A stretch of DNA of 64,000 nucleotides from Rhodovulum sp. ES.010 (GCF_900142935.1 NZ_FSRS01000001.1:1622001-1686000); one strand, 5' to 3'. Positions 44,389 through 52,780 are shown, numbered from the stretch's first letter. Numbers and translations are program-made. The notes: generated by a model from the sequence alone, not told the origin.

Positions 44389-45417
44389 TCAGTTCTTGCT
44401 CTTTCCGTCGAGGAGATAGAAGCCCTCGCCGCCCTCTTTCACTTGGTCCGTGGTGATCATGGCTATCTCATCGGCACGGCAACCTGTGGCGATGGCGAGG
44501 CGGACGACGTCGCCTTCTCTTGTCCCACGCTCTGTGGCCGCAAGCAGCTTGCTTGTCTCCTCAGGCTGGAAGTTCTCACGGACCTGTTCGCGCTTGTTGT
44601 TCGTGCGGCTGATGCCTCTGGGGAAGACCCACGGGTTCCGATAGCGCTTCGGCAGGCGTCCGTTCTCTTCTGCCCACACCCAGAGCTGCTTCAGTAGGTT
44701 GACGTTCTTGGCAACGGTCTGGGCGGAGAGACCCTGAGGGCTGCGGTGATGGCGGAGGGAGGGGAGGAAGTCATAACGGAAGCGGCGGGCAAGCTCGGGG
44801 GTCACGTCCTCCAAGCAGGCGGTCTTCGCCTCATCTTCGAGGAAGGCGCGGAGGTGCTTCATCGCAGTGTCGAGGTTCATCACCGTGCTGCGCTTCAGCG
44901 GCGCATAGCCGTAGGGATTGCCGGGGCGGCGGGCCTCCACATACTGCGAATGAGCGAGGTCGAGGGGAAAGCCCTTCCCTGAAGCGACACGAGCGCACCG
45001 CTGCAGCTGATCGAGTGGGAGACCACGGGCCTCGGCCTGTTCCAGCTTGTCGGTCAGAACCATCTCGATACCAACGCGGCGGGGGTCTTCGGCGTTCTGG
45101 CGGGCAGCAAGGATGGCTTCGCGCCACTCTACAGCTGAGGCGAGGGAGAAGGCCTCCCCGTCGCGCAAGCCGTCCTGAAGCCTGCGGATGTCGCCGAGTG
45201 CGATGTCGCGGAGCTTTCGGGCCGAGGGGAGGTGACGTGTCCCCAGCCCCTTTGTGATCGTTTTACGGATTGGCCTGCCGTCCCACGGGTTCGGAACACC
45301 CACGAGTTCAGGTGGCGTGGGCATCTTGAACACCCAGCCCTTGCCGGGGCCGCGAGGCTGCCTGAGGTATCGCATGTCTTCTTTCCCGGTCTTCCTGTGG
45401 TCCATTTTGGACAACAA
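44389..45417 (-). pseudogene. Tyrosine integrase truncated at its C-terminus
   Basis: 342 residues of a phage-type tyrosine recombinase. There is an N-terminal DUF6538-like region (RYLRQPRGPGKGWVFKMP), a SAM-like core-binding domain (residues about 145-240, STVMNLDTAMKHLRAFLEDE), and the start of the catalytic domain with the first active-site Arg in ATGCRADEIAMI. It ends DGKSKN at a TGA supplied by the IS3 terminus, so the HxxR and Tyr parts are lost. It starts 51 bases from the 3' end of tRNA-Ser(GCU), the likely attachment site. Confidence 0.88.
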
Positions 45418-45468
45418 GCTCTTGGATATCGAGAAGAAAACCCTGCAATAATAATAGGTTGTTGGGTG

Positions 45469-45558
45469 TGGCGGAGACGAAGGGATTCGAACCCTCGAGA
45501 CGGTTTCCCGTCTACTCCCTTAGCAGGGGAGCGCCTTCGACCACTCGGCCACGTCTCC
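45469..45558 (-). tRNA. tRNA-Ser (anticodon GCU)
   Basis: A 90-base class II tRNA with encoded CCA. The acceptor stem GGAGACG/CGTCTCC is perfect, the anticodon loop CTGCTAA gives GCU, the T-arm is AGGGTTCGAATCCCT, and there is a long variable arm. A truncated integrase lies at its 3' end. Confidence 0.95.
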
Positions 45559-45659
45559 GCTGGCCTGTCTATGCCGTAAGGGCGCGCGGAACAAGGTGTT
45601 TTTGGCCGCGGCCTCCAGCATGGCCTAACCCCATGTTTTCCCGGGTTTTCGCGGAACTT

Positions 45660-45711
45660 AACGGGAACTGCACCTGATTCTGGTGCAGAATGCGTGCAGT
45701 TTGTTCCCGTT
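45660..45711. repeat. Nested palindromes next to the prophage end
   Basis: Outer arms AACGGGAAC (45660-45668) and GTTCCCGTT (45703-45711) enclose CTGCACC-7-GGTGCAG (45668-45688), followed by a second GTGCAG (45694-45699). The block sits 22 bases before the small nuclease gene. It could be an operator, an integrase-arm site or a terminator. Confidence 0.55.
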
Positions 45712-45732
45712 TTGCCCTGTTGAGAGCCCCCC

Positions 45733-46071
45733 ATGTCGACCCTCGCCGCCCTCCTGATGCTCACCGCCTACACCATCGTCGACGGCGACACGCTGTCGGC
45801 AGGGGATACAGGGATCAGGCTGTGGGGGATCGACGCGCCCGAACGGGGCGAGGACGGCGCCGCCGCGGCGACGGCCGCGCTGGCCGATCTCGCGGGCGCC
45901 GGGCCGCTGCGGTGCGAGGTGAAGGACGTGGACCCCTACCGCCGGATCGTCGCGCGCTGCGTGACGCCGGACGGCCGCGACCTGGCCTGCGAACTGGTGG
46001 CGCAGGGCCACGCCCGCGACTGGCCGCGCTATTCGGGCGGGGCCTATGCGGGCTGCGATCCGGGGCGGTGA
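45733..46071 (+). CDS. Staphylococcal-nuclease-like (thermonuclease) protein
   Basis: This 112-residue SNase-fold protein has AYTIVDGDTLSAGDTGIRLWGIDAPE near the start, giving the calcium-binding Asp and the catalytic Arg-Glu pair. RRIVARCVTPDGRDL and LVAQGHARDWPRYS follow. A short hydrophobic N-terminus (LAALLMLTAYTIV) may be a weak signal peptide. It is the only plus-strand gene at the prophage end and converges on the lysis cassette. It may be phage cargo that degrades nucleic acid, or a flanking host gene. Confidence 0.85.
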   Translation: MSTLAALLMLTAYTIVDGDTLSAGDTGIRLWGIDAPERGEDGAAAATAALADLAGAGPLRCEVKDVDPYRRIVARCVTPDGRDLACELVAQGHARDWPRYSGGAYAGCDPGR

Positions 46072-46093
46072 CGCCGCGCCCCGGATCGGAAAC

Positions 46094-46240
46094 CTAGCGC
46101 CCGCGCAACAGCGTCGCCGCCTCGAGGATCAGCGCAGGCAGCAGGCGGATCGGCACCACCAGGATCAACTCGCGCCCGCGCCAGACGCCCAGCCCGCCCC
46201 GGTGCGGCCCGAAATGCACCGGCGCGCTCAGGGCCGCCAC
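46094..46240 (-). CDS. Small protein at the end of the lysis cassette
   Basis: A 48-codon frame with GTG start begins 13 bases inside the Rz1-like gene. It reads VHFGPHRGGLGVWRGRELI then LVVPIRLLPALILEAATLL and ends RGR. The C-terminal half is hydrophobic enough for a membrane helix. The overlap and hydrophobicity support a real gene, but it is short and lacks a known family. Confidence 0.4.
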   Translation of the reverse strand: MAALSAPVHFGPHRGGLGVWRGRELILVVPIRLLPALILEAATLLRGR

Positions 46241-46413
46241 CCGCACAGGCGGGCCCCCGTCTCGTTGTGGGTCAGGATCTGGCGCCGGGTGCCCTCGGTC
46301 AGCTGGTCGGCCGAGGAGGGCCGGATGGGGTTGGCCCAGTCGCAGGACCTAATCTCGCATCCAGCGAGCCAGGTCGTCGCGCACACGATCAGGATGGCGG
46401 GTCGCGATGTCAT
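46228..46413 (-). CDS. Rz1-like outer-membrane spanin lipoprotein
   Basis: This 61-residue protein has a signal with lipobox WLAGC (Cys near residue 19) followed by a short periplasmic part ending CGWRP. The conserved-looking RRQILTHNETGARLCGW recurs in Rhodobacteraceae phages as I recall. It overlaps the end of the inner-membrane spanin candidate by 65 bases in another frame, the classic Rz/Rz1 arrangement. It is small and proline-poor for Rz1, so assignment is by lipobox and position. Confidence 0.65.
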   Translation of the reverse strand: MTSRPAILIVCATTWLAGCEIRSCDWANPIRPSSADQLTEGTRRQILTHNETGARLCGWRP

Positions 46414-46573
46414 CTTGCACCTCGTTGGCGGTCTTCAGGGCGTCGCGCTCGCGCTCGGCCTGCCTGCGTTTGCCGCGCTCGCGCCCCCAGAGCGCGCCAC
46501 CAGCCAGCGCCGCCAGCGCCATGCCGAGCGCCGAGAGCAGCGCGGAAAGGTCGATCCCGAGGAGATCGAGCAT
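46349..46573 (-). CDS. Rz-like inner-membrane spanin
   Basis: This 74-residue protein has one N-terminal membrane helix (LLSALGMALAALAGGALWG) followed by a charged coiled-coil-like stretch (RERGKRRQAERERDALKTANE). That is the topology of an i-spanin, though shorter than lambda Rz. Its ATG overlaps the upstream stop (TGATG). It would disrupt the outer membrane together with the Rz1-like lipoprotein. Confidence 0.65.
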   Translation of the reverse strand: MLDLLGIDLSALLSALGMALAALAGGALWGRERGKRRQAERERDALKTANEVQDDIATRHPDRVRDDLARWMRD

Positions 46574-46785
46574 CACCCCCGCTCCAGCTTGTCGCGCAGG
46601 CCGATGATGCCGAGGCCCAGCACGACTAGCCCGGCGGGCGAGGCGTCGGCCCCGCCCAGCAGCGCCGCGAGCACGCGGCCGAGCTGCGACGCCTCCTCGG
46701 ACGGGGCCACGATGCCGAGGACACCCAGGGCGATCGAGACCACCCCGGCCCACCAGCTGAGCGACGAGAATCGGAGATAGCGCAT
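46573..46785 (-). CDS. Holin-like small membrane protein
   Basis: This 70-residue protein has two predicted membrane helices (LSWWAGVVSIALGVLGIVAP and ASPAGLVVLGLGIIGL) and a charged end. GGAGG lies 5 bases upstream of ATG 46785. Lying directly after the endolysin and before the spanins it is a good holin or antiholin candidate. Confidence 0.6.
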   Translation of the reverse strand: MRYLRFSSLSWWAGVVSIALGVLGIVAPSEEASQLGRVLAALLGGADASPAGLVVLGLGIIGLRDKLERG

Positions 46786-46786
46786 G

Positions 46787-47659
46787 TCAGCCTCCACAGG
46801 TCAGGTTGAGCAGATCGGCCAGCAGCGGCACCCGGCAGGCGAGCCCGGAGGCCACCGCGGCCGTCCCGGCGGCGAGCGCCGCGATCGCCGCGCCGATGCC
46901 CACGGCCGCGGTCTCGCCGGCGGGACCCGCCCCGCCGACCACACGCTCGGGCGCGGGCGGGGGCGGCGGGGGTGCGGCGGGCACCAGCGCCGGATCGTAG
47001 CCCGCCTCGCGCAGCGCCAGCTCGAACGCCGCGGCGCGGCTTGCATAGGCGGCGGCCTCGAACGTGCCGTTCCAGACGCGCCGGGCGGCGAGGTAGTCCA
47101 CCCCGCGCGGCCCCACGAAGTCGGCCAGGGAAAGGCCCGTCGCCCAGCCGCCCAGCATCCCTCGCACCAGCGCCGCGGCCGAGATGGGCAGGTCGAGGAT
47201 CAGCTCGGGCCTGTCCTCGAGCGGCACGCCGAGGCGCTGGCCCCAGAGCCGGTAGTTGCGCCGGCCGGTGATCTGGCCGAGGCCGCCGCCGCGGAACCGC
47301 CAGCCGTCGTCCGACCCGGGGCAGTTGTCGAGACGCCCGTTGTAGACATGGTTCGCCAGCGCGCGGGGGTTGCGGACGAAGGGCCGAGCCGCGGCCTCGG
47401 TCGGGAATCTCGACGGCCACACCGCGCAGAGCCGCGCGGCCGTGGTGTAGCTTAAGTTCTCGCGCAGCGGCCGCATCCGCCCGCCGGTCTCGCCATGGGC
47501 GGTGGCCAGGATGTAGGCGGCCTGGGGCAGCGTGGCGCGGGCGCGCAGGCACTCGTCCAGCACGGCCTCCAGGCCGTCGACTTGGCGCTGGCTCAGCGAC
47601 GTGCCGAACACGCCGCTCCCGCGACGCCTGAGCGCCGCGTAGAACGTCTTGCGGTCCAT
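46787..47659 (-). CDS. Endolysin, GH19-like with C-terminal membrane region
   Basis: This 290-residue protein has a lysozyme/chitinase-like domain at residues 1-185: RQVDGLEAVLDECL, YILATAHGETGGRMRPLREN with a likely catalytic Glu, VYNGRLDNCPGSDDGWRFRGGGLGQITGRRNY (quoted in part), and LLGGWATGLSLADF-type helices. A proline-rich linker (AAPPPPPPAPE) and a C-terminal hydrophobic region (IGAAIAALAAGTAAVASGL) follow, which could tether the enzyme to the membrane. AGGAGG precedes the ATG. It cleaves cell-wall glycan at lysis. Confidence 0.85.
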   Translation of the reverse strand: MDRKTFYAALRRRGSGVFGTSLSQRQVDGLEAVLDECLRARATLPQAAYILATAHGETGGRMRPLRENLSYTTAARLCAVWPSRFPTEAAARPFVRNPRALANHVYNGRLDNCPGSDDGWRFRGGGLGQITGRRNYRLWGQRLGVPLEDRPELILDLPISAAALVRGMLGGWATGLSLADFVGPRGVDYLAARRVWNGTFEAAAYASRAAAFELALREAGYDPALVPAAPPPPPPAPERVVGGAGPAGETAAVGIGAAIAALAAGTAAVASGLACRVPLLADLLNLTCGG

Positions 47660-47668
47660 GGGACCCTC

Positions 47669-47800
47669 CTAGGGGGCGAGATACGTGAAGGTTTCGGGCG
47701 CGCCGCACCGGTCGAGCGCACCCGCGGCCAGCAGCGCGAGCCACAGCACGACGGCGCCGGGCAGGTAGAAGCGGTGCACGGCTTGCCGGACCCGCTTCAC
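47669..47800 (-). CDS. Small membrane protein of the lysis region
   Basis: A 43-residue protein from GTG 47800, overlapping the upstream stop (GTGA). It has one hydrophobic helix (YLPGAVVLWLALLAAGAL) and a short end with one Cys (CGAPETFTYLAP). It may be a lysis accessory. It is supported by the overlap and hydrophobicity only. Confidence 0.5.
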   Translation of the reverse strand: MKRVRQAVHRFYLPGAVVLWLALLAAGALDRCGAPETFTYLAP

Positions 47801-48105
47801 TTGCCTCTCCACTGGCGCAGCAGGTCGACGACGGCGGCAGGGTTCTTCTTGGCCAGCAGCAGGACGGTCGCGGCCACCTCCAGCACGAGCGGGCCCAGGA
47901 CCGTCACGCCCACGAGCGTCAGCCGCTCGGGCGTGCCCAGCCACAGCGCCAGCTCGGACCCGAGGGCCAGGCCGGCCGCGGCCGAGGCGGTGATGACCCC
48001 GAGGCGGCCGATCACCGCCATTCCGTCGGTGCGGATCCAGACCAGGATCAGGCCGGCGAGGATGGCCAGCGCGGTCTTGGCCGCGGCCTCGGTCAGCTCG
48101 ATCAT
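47797..48105 (-). CDS. Holin-like membrane protein
   Basis: This 102-residue protein has three predicted membrane helices (ALAILAGLILVWI, LGVITASAAAGLALGSELAL, VGVTVLGPLVLEVAATVLLL) and a charged C-terminus (LLRQWRGK). Size, topology and position just before the endolysin fit a class I holin. Coupled to the upstream fibre gene by an ATGA overlap. Confidence 0.6.
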   Translation of the reverse strand: MIELTEAAAKTALAILAGLILVWIRTDGMAVIGRLGVITASAAAGLALGSELALWLGTPERLTLVGVTVLGPLVLEVAATVLLLAKKNPAAVVDLLRQWRGK

Positions 48106-50462
48106 GCCGCCTCCACCGGGCCCAGTGTCGGGCTCGCGGGCCGGGCGTCGCCGAGCATGTCGACCGGCAGCACCGATCCCGTCGCCGCGGCCTTCGCGGT
48201 CGAGGTCGAGCCGGGGCGCAGGATCACCGCCAGCGGCGAAGGCGTCGCCGCGCTGACCACCTTCGGCGGGTAGTGGTCCGGGTGCCGCATCAGGTAGGCG
48301 ACCCAGGCCGTGCCGGCCGGCCAGTCCACGCCCGAGTTGTTCGTGATCGTCACGCCGGTCGCGCCGAAGGTCCACGTGGTTTCGCCCGCGTTGGTGCCGT
48401 AGACGCCGCCCGCGTAGTATTCGGCATTGCTCGACCCGTCCGCGACCCCGATCAGCTGGAGGCAATGCGCCCGCGTGTTGTCGCGGAAATAGCTGGCGTC
48501 GCCCTCGCTGTAGGGGATCGTGAACGTCCCGCCCGCGCCGCCGACCGTCGCCGCCAGCGTGCCGGTGTAGCGCTCCGCCACCGGCTGGACGCCGGCATTG
48601 TAAGGCGTGACCGTGTGCACCTCGGTGAAGGGCGCGAACTGCGTGTCGCCTCCGCTGGGGCCGGGCTCGTGCAGCAGATTGTGGGCCATCGCCACGGTGA
48701 TCCCCCCGCCGGTGTTCTCGACCACTTGCGAGACCGGCACCAGTGCCGAGCCGCCGAACGTCTTGGCGTCGGTGCACTGGTTGACGAAGGCGCAATGGCG
48801 CATCGTGCCGTAGATATTCGCGGGGTCCGAGGCGGCCGAGGTCATCCCGATGAAGCGCGTGATGTCGGTGAAATCCGAATACCGCTGGATGTCGGGATGC
48901 ACCAGGGAGAGGTTTCGCGCCGAGATGCCGCCCTGCCGCCAGGTGAAAATCTCGCCCGTGTGCGGCCCGGCCACGATGATGCCGTCCGCGCACAGGATAT
49001 TGCCCTCGGCAATCGGCGTGACGCCGTTCTGCGTGCCGAAACCCAGCTGCCCCTCGACGTAGAACCGCTCCATGTTCAGGCGCGGGTCCACCTCGTCCTC
49101 GATGTCGCCCTCGGACCACAGCAGCGGGTCCGGGATCGCCCAGCGGATCGCGGGCTGGTAGAGACCCGTCACCCACGTCCTGCCGCCCGTCCAGCCGTCG
49201 GTGCCGACCGTCAGCGAGGCCAGCGTCGGGTGTCCCGAGCCGGAATAGAACGACGATCCGGCGACGTAACACGTCGCCGCGCCGCCGCGCCACGGGCCAT
49301 GGTCGTTCGACTTGCCGTCCTTGACCCAGCCCGACCCCGCGTTCGGGTTCTGGGCGATGTCGGAGCCGAGGATCGCGAAGAACTGCCGGGTGCCGACATC
49401 GGAGCGCACGCCTGCCCCGCCGCCGAAAATGCCGTATTCCCGCCAGTCCCAGACCTCCGTCTCGTGCAGAACGCCGAGGATCGTGTTCGCGGCGGGGTTC
49501 GGGTTGCGGGTGACCGGGGAGACGCAGATCTTGAAGTTGCTGACCCGGCAGCCGGACAGGCACCAGTATTCGCAGGGCCCGTTCCGCGTGAACCCCGATG
49601 CAGGGACCTCCTCCGCGCCCCGGCCGAACTCAAAGCCGAGCGCCTGGACGCCTTCCATCCGCACCGCGTCCCACAGGCCACGGAAATGGATGCCGCGCGC
49701 CACGAAGGCCACGGTGCCCTCGGCGGTCGGCCGCATCATCTTGTTCATCTCGCGGATGATCGAGCCGTTCTCGCCGCTGACGGTGATCTCCGGCATGGTC
49801 TCCGCGCCCGGCTCGGTGTCGATGTAGATGGTCCTGAAACGGAAGCTGGTGGAAGCGCTGGCTCCCGAGACGCCCGAGCCGATGTCCTCGGTCCAGCCAT
49901 CCTCCAGCATGATGCGGATATCGGTCTGGCCGTCGTCGGCCCGCATGTCGGCCCACGCCGCCGCGAAGCTGGCCTTGTCGATCGCACCGGCCACGGGGCA
50001 CGCGCCGGGCGCGCCGACCCAGAAGGTTTCGGCCGGGCCGGTCGGGGCGAAATGCGTCTCGGCGCTGACAACCACGATGGGGTCGAAGGTGATCGTCACG
50101 GACTTGCCCGAGGACGGCTCCTCGACGGTTAGGCTGGGCGTCCACGACCCGGCGGTCTCGTAGACATGGGCCACTTCGGGGCCGTAGCCCTTCGTCGCGT
50201 CGCGCCACGCTTCGGGAAGGTTCTTGCCGGTGACGAACCGCCGGTTCGTGGTGCCGTCGCCGAAATCCCAGGTGAAGATAAGGTCGCGGCGGCGGGCATC
50301 GAACCGGGTGCCGCTCGGCGCGGGCGTGTCCCATCCCGAGAACTGCCAGGCCTCGAAGGATACCGAATAGGGAGCGACCGCCAGGTCGCTTTTCTGGATG
50401 CGCACGCCGACGGTGGGCGCGGACACGGCGTCGAGCGCGGTGATCCCGAGATCAAGCGGCAT
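48102..50462 (-). CDS. Tail fibre/tailspike-like protein with PKD domain
   Basis: This 786-residue protein has an N-terminal PKD-type domain (FTWDFGDGTTNRRF near residue 63). It is followed by a long Gly/Thr/Asn-rich region with regular short strands (FRTIYIDTEPGAETM, GIHFRGLWDAVRMEGV, VWDWREYGIFGGGAGV) that looks like a right-handed beta-helix. The C-terminal end is variable (LAVILRPGSTSTAKAAA). Such proteins bind cell-surface polysaccharide or proteins as receptor-recognition devices. No glycosidase motif is obvious. Location after the tail-tip genes and before lysis fits a receptor-binding protein. Confidence 0.75.
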   Translation of the reverse strand: MPLDLGITALDAVSAPTVGVRIQKSDLAVAPYSVSFEAWQFSGWDTPAPSGTRFDARRRDLIFTWDFGDGTTNRRFVTGKNLPEAWRDATKGYGPEVAHVYETAGSWTPSLTVEEPSSGKSVTITFDPIVVVSAETHFAPTGPAETFWVGAPGACPVAGAIDKASFAAAWADMRADDGQTDIRIMLEDGWTEDIGSGVSGASASTSFRFRTIYIDTEPGAETMPEITVSGENGSIIREMNKMMRPTAEGTVAFVARGIHFRGLWDAVRMEGVQALGFEFGRGAEEVPASGFTRNGPCEYWCLSGCRVSNFKICVSPVTRNPNPAANTILGVLHETEVWDWREYGIFGGGAGVRSDVGTRQFFAILGSDIAQNPNAGSGWVKDGKSNDHGPWRGGAATCYVAGSSFYSGSGHPTLASLTVGTDGWTGGRTWVTGLYQPAIRWAIPDPLLWSEGDIEDEVDPRLNMERFYVEGQLGFGTQNGVTPIAEGNILCADGIIVAGPHTGEIFTWRQGGISARNLSLVHPDIQRYSDFTDITRFIGMTSAASDPANIYGTMRHCAFVNQCTDAKTFGGSALVPVSQVVENTGGGITVAMAHNLLHEPGPSGGDTQFAPFTEVHTVTPYNAGVQPVAERYTGTLAATVGGAGGTFTIPYSEGDASYFRDNTRAHCLQLIGVADGSSNAEYYAGGVYGTNAGETTWTFGATGVTITNNSGVDWPAGTAWVAYLMRHPDHYPPKVVSAATPSPLAVILRPGSTSTAKAAATGSVLPVDMLGDARPASPTLGPVEAA

Positions 50463-50477
50463 CGGACGTCTCCCTTC

Positions 50478-52334
50478 TCATGGCAGCAGCCCCTGCATGT
50501 GGGTGTAAAGCTCAGCCCGCTCCTGCGCGGTCGGGATGCCGGTGGACGCCAGCAGGAAGTAGGCTCGGCCGTCGAGATGGTCGCCGGCGTTCAGCGCGCC
50601 GAGGGTGTGCGGTGAGCCGGTGTTCGAGATCGTCCCGGCCGCATTGGCGGCGGACCCGACCTCGGCCAGGGCGACGGTCTTCCCGCCCCTGCAAATCTTG
50701 GCGAAGCTCGCATCGAGCCAGGCCATCACGATGACGTCCTCGCCCGCCACGATGGCCGTGGTATCCTGTGCGGTCACCCCCGCCTTCGCCCCGTCATAGC
50801 CGATGAACTGCAGCAGCCCGTCGCCGCCGAAGTTGATGTGGCGCAGCAGGAACAGCTTGCTCGGGCCGCCCGGCTGGCAGGCCAGGATGTGCTGGGTGGT
50901 CCCGGTCGTCGCTGGCCGGAACGCCGCGGCCAGGAAGAAGCCTCGGTTGTCGATCGAGGCGTCGAAGCCCCCGGCGGTGTCCAGCTTCTCGCCGGCGGCC
51001 CGGTCGAAGGTCACGAAGCCGGACCCGAGCTGCGGGCCGGCGGCGCCCGTGGCATCGTAGGACCCGACGCCGGACTGGCTGGCCCAGCCCTGGACGGTCT
51101 GGCCGACCGTGGCCGGGATGCTGAGGCCGGTATCGGTGTAGACCCCCGCGGCCGGATCGAAGACGTAGCCTGTGCGGCCGGCGAACAGGGCGGCCGGGTC
51201 GAAGCCCGCCGGGGGCACGTTGTTCGTCACCGCTTCGTCCGCCAGGTCCTGCAGCGCGTTGCCCCAGTCGTCGCGCAGGGTCCCGCCCGCGTAGTCGACC
51301 GCCAGGGTCTCGCCCGCCTGCACCGCGCCGCCGAAGGCCAGGACGACATCCGCCGACCCGTCGATGGTCACGCCGGTCACCGCGATCGCGCCGCTGGCCG
51401 AGCCGGTCACCGTCCAGTCGGCGGGGTCCTCGTCCCCGACGATGATGTCGTCGAAGGTCAGCGTGGCCTGCGTGCCGTCGAGGCTCGTCGCGGCCGAGAC
51501 CAGGTCGGGTCCGTCCTCGTCCAGGTTGGTCACGGCCACCGTGGCGGTAGCCGCCTGGTTGTCGCCCCCATCCTCGCGCACGACCACCATCAGGCTGTCC
51601 GCGCCATTGCCCCCGAAGAAGTCCGACAGCGCCCCCGCGGCGCCCAGGGCGAAGTCGAAGCCCGGAAGGTTGCCGGCGTCGAGCACCGTGCCCCCGGTTC
51701 CGGCGACCGCCTGCGGCACGGTCGGCGCGCCGCTCGCGGACTGGTAGGAGACGACGAACAGCGTCAGCGGCTGGCTGCCGCCATAGGAGCCCGTGATCTC
51801 GATGCGCGGGATCGCGCCGTCCTGGCCCTCGACGAAGGTCAGCGCCGTGATTTCCAGCGTGTCGGGCACCACTGTGGCCCCCACCGTCACCGGGGCCGAG
51901 CTGGCCGAGAACGGGCCGGCCGGGTGGTCGGGGTCGGAAATGCGGATGGTCAGCACCTCGCCCTCGGCCGCCTCGTAAGGCGAGCCGAGCGAGGCATAGC
52001 CGCCGCCGTCCACGTCGATCTCCCAGGTCAGCGGGTCGTCCGGCACGCCCGCCGCGCCGCCCAGCACGGCCTCGACATCCGCGCCCGACCCCGGCTGGCC
52101 CACCGTCTGGCCGTCGACGACCGCGCCGAGGCTGACGGTCCGGCTCGGGGCCAGGCCGACCACGGTGATCGGCTCGCTCGTGAAGGTGGCGCTGTTGCCG
52201 TCGGTATCGGTGACGATCTCGCGGATCCGCCAGGTCTCGCCGTACTGCACGGTCCGCGCCGGGTCGAAGGCCTCCCAGGTCTGGCCGCCGTCGCTGCTCA
52301 TCTCGCGCGTGGTGGGGGTGACGATTTCGGGCAT
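50478..52334 (-). CDS. Large tail-fibre-like protein with Ig-like and lectin-like domains
   Basis: This 618-residue secreted-type protein is rich in Gly, Ala, Thr and Asp. Repeated beta-sandwich-like units contain DTDGNSATFTSEPITVVG, TFDDIIVGDEDPADWTVTG and LAVDYAGGTLRDDWGN, the last resembling SwmB-type cell-surface repeats. The C-terminal 200 residues (FVTFDRAAGEKLDTAGGFD, FLAAAFRPATTGTTQHIL, HLDGRAYFLLAS) look like a concanavalin-type lectin fold. It probably decorates the tail or capsid and binds carbohydrate. Family name uncertain. Confidence 0.65.
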   Translation of the reverse strand: MPEIVTPTTREMSSDGGQTWEAFDPARTVQYGETWRIREIVTDTDGNSATFTSEPITVVGLAPSRTVSLGAVVDGQTVGQPGSGADVEAVLGGAAGVPDDPLTWEIDVDGGGYASLGSPYEAAEGEVLTIRISDPDHPAGPFSASSAPVTVGATVVPDTLEITALTFVEGQDGAIPRIEITGSYGGSQPLTLFVVSYQSASGAPTVPQAVAGTGGTVLDAGNLPGFDFALGAAGALSDFFGGNGADSLMVVVREDGGDNQAATATVAVTNLDEDGPDLVSAATSLDGTQATLTFDDIIVGDEDPADWTVTGSASGAIAVTGVTIDGSADVVLAFGGAVQAGETLAVDYAGGTLRDDWGNALQDLADEAVTNNVPPAGFDPAALFAGRTGYVFDPAAGVYTDTGLSIPATVGQTVQGWASQSGVGSYDATGAAGPQLGSGFVTFDRAAGEKLDTAGGFDASIDNRGFFLAAAFRPATTGTTQHILACQPGGPSKLFLLRHINFGGDGLLQFIGYDGAKAGVTAQDTTAIVAGEDVIVMAWLDASFAKICRGGKTVALAEVGSAANAAGTISNTGSPHTLGALNAGDHLDGRAYFLLASTGIPTAQERAELYTHMQGLLP

Positions 52335-52342
52335 GGTCTACC

Positions 52343-52780
52343 TCACGGCCAGTGATGGTCAGCGGTGAAATCGGCGGGGATGCCGCCCGGCGCGTCCTTC
52401 AGCGCCCAGGACGCCTCGTAGACGGCCTGCCAGTACGCGGCGGCCCGCTCCCAGAGGTCGGCGACCTGGTGCTGGGTGAACCGGTGGATCACGTCGTCCT
52501 CGTCGCGCCAGTCGGTCGTGGTGGCGCCCTCGCCCGCCGCGATCCGCGCCTGCGCGGTCGAGAATCGCGCCGCGAGGTTGAAGGTGGTCCGCTGGTCCCC
52601 GGCCAGCGTCACGTCACCATGCCCGGCCACCGGGAATGTGCGCGGCCCGTAGAGCCGGCGGTCGCGCTCGGCATTCACGTCGGCGCCCGTCGGGACCGGG
52701 GGCGGCGGCACCTCGCCGGGCCGCGGGGCGCGTATCACCTTCCGGCCGTCCTCCCAGACCACGACTCTATCCTGTGACAT
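52343..52780 (-). CDS. Phage tail accessory protein
   Basis: This 145-residue protein begins MSQDRVVVWEDGRKVIRAPRPGEVPPPP (first part of a Pro-rich start) and continues with RDRRLYGPRTFPVAGHGDVTLAG and a helical end. The pattern resembles DUF4376-like tail-fibre assembly proteins of siphophages. The start overlaps the upstream tail gene by 14 bases. Confidence 0.65.
   Translation of the reverse strand: MSQDRVVVWEDGRKVIRAPRPGEVPPPPVPTGADVNAERDRRLYGPRTFPVAGHGDVTLAGDQRTTFNLAARFSTAQARIAAGEGATTTDWRDEDDVIHRFTQHQVADLWERAAAYWQAVYEASWALKDAPGGIPADFTADHHWP

Larger units (their letters stand above)
43121..44391. mobile_element. IS3-family insertion sequence
   Basis: A 1271-base element with terminal inverted repeats TGACCTGCCAC...GTGGCAGGTCA and two overlapping genes on the minus strand. 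The flanks (left ...GAGTTTC, right GTTCTTG...) show no clear target duplication. The right end cuts an integrase gene whose continuation is absent on the left, which points to an IS-mediated deletion. Confidence 0.88.
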
